Shown: one piece after another, positions 16,227-23,233 of the stretch
How positions within the stretch are numbered: the first letter of the stretch is position 1
Layout: each line of letters opens with the position of its first letter
IMG/VR virus record: IMGVR_UViG_3300008113_000041
Span: 1 to 64,000 of that record
Origin: a virus
Direction: 5' to 3' (one strand)
Length of the DNA: 64,000 bases
Translations under genes and position numbers: made by a program
The notes under the pieces: model-generated
What the model was told of the DNA's origin: nothing
Seen by the model: the letters and a program-made list of their open reading frames with translations, nothing else
The model's database searches: none

Positions 16227-18669
16227 AGGACAAAAAGGAGAGCAAGGCTTTAGTATTAAGTCGGCTTCCCTTGTTGGCGACAACCTAGTATTACAGTCAA
16301 CCAGCGGCTCCTCCTACGATGTGGGTAATGTGAAGGGAGCTACTGGTCCTGCTGGTGCTAGTGGTTCGGATATTAGCGATCCTAATGAACCAGATATTGT
16401 AGTGGATAACTTTGTTAGTTTAGGCGATGGTAATACAAGTGGTGATAATGTTATTATTTATTCTTTTGATGGAGAAGGATTACTATATACAAACACTAAA
16501 ACACTATCATCAAATGGCGCAATAAAAGTATATGAAGCTGACTCAGAAACAGATCATATTGGTGTTGTTCAATTAAGATGTGAAAATGATTTGGGTGCTG
16601 GTAGTGAAGTTGGCTTATTAACGCTAGGTAGAGATACTAGTAATATAGTAGATTTTGCACAGTTAAATACACTAACATTTGTTATTAAAACACCAGCAAA
16701 CAGTGCAGATCCAACAGGAGGAGTTAGCCCAACATCTACAAACTACGATCTTTATTTTGGATTATTTGATGATGCTAATAACCCACCAACAAATGGAATT
16801 TATTTTAGAAGATTAAATGGTGCCGCTTGGACTCCAGTTTGTAAAAACGGCGGTTCAACGACTACAGGCACAACAACAGCGTATTCTAGCAATACTTGGT
16901 ATACATTAAAGATTAGAAAAGTTTCTGCTACTGAGGTTGGTTTTACAGTAAACACAGGAACAGAAGTAGTTATTTCTACTAATATTCCTACTGGTTATAT
17001 GAATTGTGGTATTATAATTGTAAATAATACAGCAGGTTCTAGTGTTCGTTATCTTAAACTAGATTTCTTTAGTTTAAAAATAGGAACTTCAAACGCAACA
17101 ACAACAAATACAATTGTTGGTACAGCAAACGAAGTAGAAGTAACTGGTCCTGTTAGTAATGTGATTACCGTAGGTTTACCTAATACAGTTATTGTAGATC
17201 AAGTTACAGTAGACCAACTAAACTTAGATACCACACTAACTCCAGTAAATCCATTGGGAGATGGTGTTATTGCTTATGATCCAGAATATCAGTCTCCGAT
17301 TATGGGCTTGGATGGTGGTCTAACAAACACAAATATTACCGCTCCTTTGGGTTCTGCTCTTGTTAAATTAGTTCGTAATAATACAGGCGCAACGATCACA
17401 AAAGGTCAAGTAGTTTATATTACTGGATCTCACGCATCAACTCATATTTTAGTGAGCCTTGCTGATGCCTCTAGTGAAGCAACAGCTAAAGATACAATTG
17501 GTGTTGCTGCTCACGATATTGCTAACAATACCGAAGGCTGGATCATAACTCAAGGATATCTTAAAGGATTTACCACAAACACAACTACAGGTACAGGTGG
17601 AGAAGGTTCCACACTATGGTTATCTACTACAGCAGGAGCTTTTACTTATGATAGACCAACAGCACCAGATCATGGTGTAGTTGTTGGATTCATGGTAAAG
17701 TCTGCAGGATCTGGGGCTGGGTCTATCTATGTTAAAGTTTCTAATGGTCAAGAACTAGAAGAACTACACGATGTTTATATTAACAGCATAGCAAATAACG
17801 ATGTATTACAGTGGGATAACACAGATCTCCGTTGGGAAAACAGATCTTTATCTGCGGCTGGTATAGCTTCATCTGGTCATACACATACATTAAACGACCT
17901 ATCTGATGTTACAATTACTTCAGTAGCTAGTAATAATCTCATTCAATATAACGGTACAGATTGGATTAATAGATCTATAACTGCTGCTGGTATAATGCCA
18001 GATCCAACAAGCGCAACAAATCCTGTTTACTTTGTTGAAGACTTTTTGCAAGCTGGTACAGAAACAGGCGAAGTTGGCCTTTACAACTGGAACTTAGCAA
18101 ACGGTCAAGTTACTGCTGTTAACTCAGAACTTAATCACCCTGGTATTTGTCGCTATCGTTGTAGTGGTACGGCTAATACCGTTAGTTGGTTATCTACTTC
18201 CAATACTAACAACAACACAACAGCTCAATTTCATATTGATGATGTACAAGAATTTACTATTGTTTTTAAAGATGTTCAAACAGATTTAGATACATATAGA
18301 ACATATGGTTTACTTGCAGACGCTACAAATACAGCAGGACAACCAAACGGAATTTATTTACAAAAAGATATATTAGGTGTCGGCTCTGGAAATTGGAATT
18401 TTGTTTGTCAAAGAAATACAGTAACACGAACTTCTGTTCTTTGGCAAGCACAAAACACTAACTGGCACAAAATAAGGGTTGTTATTACAGCATCTCAAGT
18501 AGACTTCTATGCTGATGGAGCAACCAGTCCAACAGCAAGCATTACAACAAACATCCCAACAAGCACAACACTTGCTCCGTTTATTATTTTGACTCCAACA
18601 GGAACAAGTCTTGTTCGGACTGTAGATTTTGATTTCTTCTCTTATAAACTAAGAGGAATAACTAGATAA
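16195..18669 (+). CDS. Second fibre/appendage protein with duplicated lectin-like domain
   Basis: An 824-residue protein. The N-terminus holds short collagen-like repeats (GQKGEQG, KGATGPAGASGSD). Two similar jelly-roll-like domains follow, one at about residues 65-300 and one at the C-terminus (about 610-824). Both contain a DxxNxxxxxNGIYxxx line and end alike (TTNIPTG...LDFFSLK and TTNIPTS...FDFFSYK), so they look like an internal duplication of a sugar-binding concanavalin/LamG-type fold. Between them is a shaft-like part with two LSDVTITSVAxNNxLQYN-type repeats. Likely a receptor-binding or side fibre protein. Ribosome site AAGAAGGTGAGAA. Confidence 0.8.
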   Translation: MPGNRVTQPVKGQKGEQGFSIKSASLVGDNLVLQSTSGSSYDVGNVKGATGPAGASGSDISDPNEPDIVVDNFVSLGDGNTSGDNVIIYSFDGEGLLYTNTKTLSSNGAIKVYEADSETDHIGVVQLRCENDLGAGSEVGLLTLGRDTSNIVDFAQLNTLTFVIKTPANSADPTGGVSPTSTNYDLYFGLFDDANNPPTNGIYFRRLNGAAWTPVCKNGGSTTTGTTTAYSSNTWYTLKIRKVSATEVGFTVNTGTEVVISTNIPTGYMNCGIIIVNNTAGSSVRYLKLDFFSLKIGTSNATTTNTIVGTANEVEVTGPVSNVITVGLPNTVIVDQVTVDQLNLDTTLTPVNPLGDGVIAYDPEYQSPIMGLDGGLTNTNITAPLGSALVKLVRNNTGATITKGQVVYITGSHASTHILVSLADASSEATAKDTIGVAAHDIANNTEGWIITQGYLKGFTTNTTTGTGGEGSTLWLSTTAGAFTYDRPTAPDHGVVVGFMVKSAGSGAGSIYVKVSNGQELEELHDVYINSIANNDVLQWDNTDLRWENRSLSAAGIASSGHTHTLNDLSDVTITSVASNNLIQYNGTDWINRSITAAGIMPDPTSATNPVYFVEDFLQAGTETGEVGLYNWNLANGQVTAVNSELNHPGICRYRCSGTANTVSWLSTSNTNNNTTAQFHIDDVQEFTIVFKDVQTDLDTYRTYGLLADATNTAGQPNGIYLQKDILGVGSGNWNFVCQRNTVTRTSVLWQAQNTNWHKIRVVITASQVDFYADGATSPTASITTNIPTSTTLAPFIILTPTGTSLVRTVDFDFFSYKLRGITR

Positions 18670-18679
18670 AGGAATTAAC

Positions 18680-18778
18680 ATGGCAAAAAAATTAAAACCA
18701 CTAACTAAAAAAACCACAAAAAAATCAGAAACAAAAAGCAAAAATAAAAAGTCTTGCAACTGTGGTTGCAAACACTAA
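18680..18778 (+). CDS. Tiny Lys-rich protein with CxCxC tail
   Basis: A 32-residue peptide, nearly half Lys, ending in SCNCGCKH. AAAGGAATTAAC precedes the ATG. The cysteine/histidine tail could bind a metal ion; the rest would bind nucleic acid. First of three small basic genes in a row before the terminase genes. Function unknown. Confidence 0.5.
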   Translation: MAKKLKPLTKKTTKKSETKSKNKKSCNCGCKH

Positions 18779-18787
18779 GGATTATAA

Positions 18788-18931
18788 ATGCCTAAAGACG
18801 CTTGCTACAAAAAAGTAATGAAGGCTTACAAAGGAAAGAACAGTGCGTATGCATCTGGAGCTATGGTTAAGTGTAGAAAAGTAGGTGTAGCTAAGTGGGG
18901 AAATAAAACAAAAAAAGCAGGTAAGAAATAA
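18788..18931 (+). CDS. Small basic protein
   Basis: A 47-residue protein, PKDACYKKVMKAYKGKNSAYASG followed by AMVKCRKVGVAKWGN and a Lys-rich tail. The Tyr/Lys/Ser/Ala pattern with two cysteines resembles short proteins I recall from other aquatic phages. It begins ten bases after the preceding tiny gene and its stop shares a base with the next ATG (TAATG). Function unknown; possibly a head or DNA-binding minor component. Confidence 0.65.
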   Translation: MPKDACYKKVMKAYKGKNSAYASGAMVKCRKVGVAKWGNKTKKAGKK

Positions 18932-19167
18932 TGGCAGACTTTTCATTAGAAAAGAAGTATGGTTTACACGGTTGGTTTAAAAGGAATAAAGGTAAAGGCT
19001 GGGTAAACTGTAAAACAGGCGGTCCATGCGGTCGTAAATCAGCTTCATCTGGTGGTTCTTATCCTGCTTGTAGACCAACTATGGCACAGTGTACAACTAA
19101 AGGTGTTAAAGCTAAAAAAAGTTCTAAGCCTGTTTCTTGGACTTCTTCTAAAAAGAAGAAAAAATAA
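18931..19167 (+). CDS. Small basic Cys-containing protein
   Basis: A 78-residue protein beginning MADFSLEKKYGLHGWFKRNKGKGW, then VNCKTGGPCGRK and YPACRPTMAQC, with a Lys-rich tail. The GLHGWFxRNxGKGW...CKTGGPCGR...YPxCRPTxxQC pattern is distinctive and I recall it in other phages and large DNA viruses, always short and basic and without a proven role. Four conserved cysteines might bind zinc. Together with the genes at 7064, 7369, 18680 and 18788 it forms a set of tiny cationic proteins in the virion gene block. Confidence 0.75.
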   Translation: MADFSLEKKYGLHGWFKRNKGKGWVNCKTGGPCGRKSASSGGSYPACRPTMAQCTTKGVKAKKSSKPVSWTSSKKKKK

Positions 19168-19240
19168 AACACTTACGGATCTACCAAAATACTTATAAAT
19201 TCATTGTTAGGTTTTAAAACACTTACAGAAAGGACAGTTT

Positions 19241-19354
19241 ATGCTATTAGCTAGTATTGAGTCATTCTTGGGTTCACTTTGGTTTGCTGCTCTTCTTGGC
19301 GTGGTCGGCTATGTTGCTGGTCACATCTTTCCTATTTCAAAGTTCAAGAAGTAA
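19241..19354 (+). CDS. Very small single-pass membrane protein
   Basis: A 37-residue protein with AGAAAGGACAGTTT before the ATG. Residues 9-30 (FLGSLWFAALLGVVGYVAGHIF) form one membrane segment, with basic residues at the end (SKFKK). Its place directly before the small terminase gene is where T7 has its holin (17.5), so it is a second holin candidate beside the gene at 15368. The 73 bases before it hold no recognised signal. Confidence 0.55.
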   Translation: MLLASIESFLGSLWFAALLGVVGYVAGHIFPISKFKK

Positions 19355-19357
19355 GCA

Positions 19358-19564
19358 ATGAACAAGGTCGAACTCCTTAATCAACTACTTATCTCAAAGT
19401 TAATTGAGGATCTTAACGACCCTAATAAATGTACCCCTGGTTTATATCAAGCAGCTCGGGGCATTGTTAACGATAATAGAGATAAGTTGGATGAGATTCC
19501 TACAGATTCGCTTGATAGTTTAGAATCAAGACTGATTTCTAAAGCACCTTTTAAGTTAAAGTAA
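19358..19564 (+). CDS. Small terminase subunit (T7 gp18-like maturase A)
   Basis: A 68-residue protein. The segment LIEDLNDPNKCTPGLYQAARGIVNDNRDKL parallels the T7 gp18 line with DL-x-D-x5-P-x-LY-x-A, and the acidic C-terminal helix is similar. It would recognise phage DNA and present it to the large subunit. Shorter than T7 gp18 (89). It is separated from the large terminase gene by a 250-base GC-rich structured stretch. Confidence 0.72.
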   Translation: MNKVELLNQLLISKLIEDLNDPNKCTPGLYQAARGIVNDNRDKLDEIPTDSLDSLESRLISKAPFKLK

Positions 19565-19572
19565 CCTTATTG

Positions 19573-19785
19573 CCCTATACCTACATAGTCACTGGGTATA
19601 GGTACGCTGGCCGCTCATGCCTTAACGGGCATGGGGTGGGTAACTCCCACAGGCCGCCTCATTACTGGGCATTCATGCGCCAGTATTTCGCTACACCCGT
19701 TCAGAGCGAAGGCTCTGGGCGGGCTTTACAGCCCATTACAGCCGTTTCTCCACCTTGCCCCACCATCCGTAGGGGTCGGAAACGG
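19573..19785 (+). ncRNA. Candidate structured RNA upstream of large terminase
   Basis: A clearly GC-rich island in AT-rich DNA with a chain of stable, non-overlapping hairpins. Seen directly: CCTATACC (19574) with GGTATAGG (19595); GGCC (19609) with GGCC (19652) closing a three-way junction that contains CTCATGCC/GGCATGGG (19614/19628) and GTGGG/CCCAC (19636/19646); TACTGGGCA with TGCgCCAGTA (19663/19676); a 12-pair CCCGTTCAGAGC-GAAG-GCTCTGGGCGGG (19696-19723), competing with GGGCT/AGCCC (19721/19730); and CCGTTTC/GAAACGG (19742/19779) enclosing CCCC/GGGG. No poly-T run follows any stem, so these are not ordinary terminators. An 83-codon frame across it has only a TTG start and no ribosome site. 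The TerL ribosome site (TAGGAGG) comes after it. Could be a packaging RNA, a TerL mRNA leader, or a processed RNA; no known class recognised. Confidence 0.6.
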
Positions 19786-19817
19786 AACGCCTCTAATGGG
19801 ATTCTAGGAGGATTTTT

Positions 19818-21500
19818 ATGAAAGTTCCAAATGAGATGTTAGATGATTTTAGAAACCATGTATGGGCTAGTTTTAAGTATCTTGGATTAGGAGAACCATC
19901 TTTAATCCAGTATGCTATTGCAGATAAGATGCAAAATGGTCCATTAGACTTTCAATTACAAGCAGGAAGAGGAAAGGGAAAGTCTACAATCGCTGCTGTT
20001 TATGCCAGTTGGCTATTACTAAAAGATCCAGATACTACGATCATGGTTCTTTCTGCGACTGCAGATAAAGCAATTAAGTTTATTGCTCAAGTAAGGCAGA
20101 TTGTGGAATTGGTTCCGTATATGCAACATCTAAAACCAAAGGAGTTTGATAAAGATAATGCTTTTGGTTTTAAGGTTGGTTGTAGAACAAGAGAAGGACA
20201 GGATCTTTCTTGCTATGCCAAGGGTATCTCTGGTCAGATAACTGGTAGCCACGCTGACCATATAATTGCAGACGATGTTGAAATCGAAGAAAACTCAGAT
20301 ACACCATACGCAAGAGAAAAACTACTAGAAAAACTAGCAGAACTAGAGCAAATTAGAAACCCCATTAAAGATGGGACTATAAGAATACTTGGTACATTCC
20401 AATCTACTGATAGTATATACCTAAAGTTACCTTATCCTATCATTAAGTTTCCTGCGGTTAAACCAGACTTAAATAACCCTACAGAAACTATAGATGTAGA
20501 TCCATATGTATTAAACTTAGATATAGACGAAGGAGAAACCACAGAACCAGAACGATTTAGCAATGAAGTCTTAGAACAAAGAAAAGCAAAGATTGGTCCT
20601 AAGTTATTTTCATTACACTATAAACTAGATCCTACTTTGTCAGATAGAGGAAAGTATCCTTTAAAGTTAGAGGATCTTGTTGTTATGGATGTATCTCCAG
20701 ATATCTTTCCAGAAAAGGTTGTTTGGGGTAAAGCATACCCAAGTAAAGAAATAGCAAGCTTTGGTATTACTGGAGATCTAATTTATAACCCACAATGGGT
20801 ATCTGATAAGTATACAGAGTATGTAAATACCGTTATGTTTGTAGACCCCAGTGGTCGAGGAACAGACGAAACAGCAATATGTATTGCATCCTTCGTAAAT
20901 GGTTATGTTGTTATTCACGAACTTCTTGGTATTGAGGGTGGTTATGATAACCTAGCCTTGAAGAAAATCGCACAACTCGCTTATAAGTATTCTCTTACAG
21001 AGATACAAGTTGAGTCCAACTTCGGAGATGCAATGTATGCAAACTTACTTAGACCTGTGGTTTCAGAGATGTGTGGTCAAGTCGCTATTGAAGACTTCAG
21101 AGTTAAGGGAGCAAAAGAAGAAAGAATCATTAGAACCCTTGAGCCAATTATGTCTCAGCACAGACTTGTGTTTGACAAAAAAGCTATTAAAGATGAAACA
21201 AATCAAAGACAAATTACAAGAATCACAGAAAAAAGAGGATCGCTAAAACACGATGACCGCGTAGATATTCTTGCTAGTGCAGTTCACCATTGGGAATCAG
21301 CTCTAGCTATATCGCCAGATCAACAAATTATTAAGAACCAACAAAAAGAAACAAAAGAAACAATCAAAGATTGGTTAAGTAATAAAAGAGTTCTTGGTTT
21401 ACTTGGTGACAAAGTATCTGGAGCGGTTTTGGTTAACGACCAACCACTAAAAAAACCACATATAAATTTAAAAGATAGATTTAAACGGAGACTTAGATAA
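19818..21500 (+). CDS. Large terminase subunit (T7 gp19-like packaging ATPase/nuclease)
   Basis: Pumps DNA into the head and cuts concatemers. The 560 residues have an N-terminal ATPase with Walker A QAGRGKGKSTIAA (about 48-60) and Walker B HADHIIADDVEIEE (about 150), and a C-terminal RNase H-like nuclease with acidic residues in MFVDPSGRGTDET (about 342), EIQVESNFGD, and KHDDRVDILA (about 478). Length is close to T7 gp19 (586). Ribosome site TAGGAGGATTTTT. It follows a structured GC-rich stretch and precedes the internal virion genes, whereas in T7 it is near the right end after the fibre, so the virion block is reordered. Confidence 0.95.
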   Translation: MKVPNEMLDDFRNHVWASFKYLGLGEPSLIQYAIADKMQNGPLDFQLQAGRGKGKSTIAAVYASWLLLKDPDTTIMVLSATADKAIKFIAQVRQIVELVPYMQHLKPKEFDKDNAFGFKVGCRTREGQDLSCYAKGISGQITGSHADHIIADDVEIEENSDTPYAREKLLEKLAELEQIRNPIKDGTIRILGTFQSTDSIYLKLPYPIIKFPAVKPDLNNPTETIDVDPYVLNLDIDEGETTEPERFSNEVLEQRKAKIGPKLFSLHYKLDPTLSDRGKYPLKLEDLVVMDVSPDIFPEKVVWGKAYPSKEIASFGITGDLIYNPQWVSDKYTEYVNTVMFVDPSGRGTDETAICIASFVNGYVVIHELLGIEGGYDNLALKKIAQLAYKYSLTEIQVESNFGDAMYANLLRPVVSEMCGQVAIEDFRVKGAKEERIIRTLEPIMSQHRLVFDKKAIKDETNQRQITRITEKRGSLKHDDRVDILASAVHHWESALAISPDQQIIKNQQKETKETIKDWLSNKRVLGLLGDKVSGAVLVNDQPLKKPHINLKDRFKRRLR

Positions 21501-22174
21501 TGGCAGCATTAGTTCTCGGCGGTCTTGCGTTAGCACAAGGTATTTTCTCTGGTATTATGGGATCAAGCCAAGCAGAAGCCCAAGCTATTGCACAACAACT
21601 ACAAGCACAAAACGCAAACTTCCAAAATAAATGGAAGAGCGACGCAGAAAATAGAAACATGCTTCGACAATTAGAAGCACAAGAAAGAGCTAACATTCAA
21701 ATTGAAAAGTTAGCAACACAAGAAAGAGCATCAAGTGAGTTTGCCGCAAGACAAAGTTATTTAAACAGTCGTTCTGTTTTATCAAAACAAACGCAACAAA
21801 CAAATGATATGTTTCTTAGTGGTGTCTCTTCTAGGAATATTTCTTCTGATTCGGCAAGCGTAAAAGCCTTGCTAAGACAAAACACACAAACAGCACAGAA
21901 CAATATGAGCATGATTAGAACAAACTATGGTTCAGCCATGCAAGACATTGAAGCAAATTACAAGAATAGATTAGCCCAAAGAAACAATGGTTTTGTTTCA
22001 CAAAGAGCTTTTATTCCTCAAGCAGAAATGTCAGTAGATTCTTCATCATCAGCTTTAATGAGTGGTATTGCTAGTGGTATATTTGGTGCAGCACAGGCTG
22101 GTATTGCCGCCCGATTGGAGTATGGAAATAAATCTATTGGGCAGATTTTTAGTTCCTCCTACACAGGACAATAA
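21500..22174 (+). CDS. Internal virion protein (T7 gp14-like)
   Basis: A 224-residue protein. It starts with a hydrophobic Gly/Ala segment (LVLGGLALAQGIFSGIMGSSQA), then a long Gln/Ala/Asn-rich helix (residues 25-105) and ends with another Gly/Ala hydrophobic run (ALMSGIASGIFGAAQAGIAA). This is the layout of gp14-type core proteins that are ejected into the outer membrane. First of four genes in the T7 gp14-gp16 order. Start overlaps the TerL stop. Confidence 0.8.
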   Translation: MAALVLGGLALAQGIFSGIMGSSQAEAQAIAQQLQAQNANFQNKWKSDAENRNMLRQLEAQERANIQIEKLATQERASSEFAARQSYLNSRSVLSKQTQQTNDMFLSGVSSRNISSDSASVKALLRQNTQTAQNNMSMIRTNYGSAMQDIEANYKNRLAQRNNGFVSQRAFIPQAEMSVDSSSSALMSGIASGIFGAAQAGIAARLEYGNKSIGQIFSSSYTGQ

Positions 22175-22180
22175 CTAACT

Positions 22181-23233
22181 ATGAATAAACTAGAACAACT
22201 ATATCAAATCGCCACAAATAACAATAAACAACAAACCACCATACACAATCAATTACTAGAAAGAAACTCCAAAGAAAATTTAGCTAAAGCACAAAAAGAA
22301 ATTGGATTAGCTAAGATGTCAAGTAAAGATCCATATGAAGTTTTTACTAAGTGGTTTGATTCAACTCAAAAATATGTAGACGATATGAATAGAAACCAAT
22401 ATTGGTCTACTGCTATGGGTTTATTTCCTGGTTCTCAAGAACAAGCAAAGTCTTTTTTAAAAGCACATATTGATTCTCAAACAAAAGGTGATTCATATCA
22501 AGAAGAAGTTGCTTTAAGAAACCTTAGTACAAAGATTCCTGATTGGGCTGTTGCCGAAGTAAAACCAAGAATAGATTTCTTACAGTCTCAGAATGCAAAT
22601 CAAAACCTAATGAAAGCTGTTAATCTATACAAAAAAAACTTGACACAAAGATTACAGGTATTAACACAGAATCCTTTAGATCTAGATGTTCCAGAAGAAG
22701 AGCATGTTAAAGACTTCTTAAAGTTAGAAGGATTAAACCTACTAGATGTAGCAAGAGTTGAAAACGGTAGATTAATTACAGCAAATGATAAAGGAACTAT
22801 TATTCCCGCGTTTCAACTAGAAGATAGAAAACAAGTTCTAAAAAAAGATACAAATGGTACACCCATTCCATCTGAAATGGATCTTATTTATAGAGTAGCT
22901 CCAGATTTAATCAAAGAAGCAGTAAAGAATAATATACAAAAGAACAAAGAAATTGTAAATCTGGGTAATAAAGCAGCTTCTGCTGCCGCAATGAAAATGT
23001 TAGAATCTGGGGATTTATCTTTACCAGACTGGGGCGAAGCCTTTTCTATTACAAGTGGACTTGAACCAGATATGGTTATGGGTGCAGCAATTAAAGGTTC
23101 CGCGAAAAAGAATCCATATAAGTCTGTTTCTGATATTGTTGCCGAAACAATGCAGATAGATAGAACATACCCAGATTTAATGTCTGAAATAAACTTAAGG
23201 AGAAATAATGTCTCAGTTTCCAAACCAAAATGA
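22181..23233 (+). CDS. Probable internal virion protein
   Basis: A 350-residue, mostly helical protein with high Asn, Lys, Gln and Leu and no enzyme motif. The N-terminal 50 residues are Asn/Gln-rich; DPYEVFTKWFDSTQKYV near residue 50 and a long helical body follow. It lies between the gp14-like gene and the two giant genes and overlaps the second by 26 bases, so membership in the ejected core is likely from context. No strong ribosome site (AGGA about 20 bases up). Confidence 0.6.
   Translation: MNKLEQLYQIATNNNKQQTTIHNQLLERNSKENLAKAQKEIGLAKMSSKDPYEVFTKWFDSTQKYVDDMNRNQYWSTAMGLFPGSQEQAKSFLKAHIDSQTKGDSYQEEVALRNLSTKIPDWAVAEVKPRIDFLQSQNANQNLMKAVNLYKKNLTQRLQVLTQNPLDLDVPEEEHVKDFLKLEGLNLLDVARVENGRLITANDKGTIIPAFQLEDRKQVLKKDTNGTPIPSEMDLIYRVAPDLIKEAVKNNIQKNKEIVNLGNKAASAAAMKMLESGDLSLPDWGEAFSITSGLEPDMVMGAAIKGSAKKNPYKSVSDIVAETMQIDRTYPDLMSEINLRRNNVSVSKPK

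Noticed and set aside
19570-19821. 83-codon frame before the large terminase gene
   Set aside because: Only a TTG start, no ribosome site, odd composition, and it exactly covers the strongly folded stretch; better explained as RNA structure.
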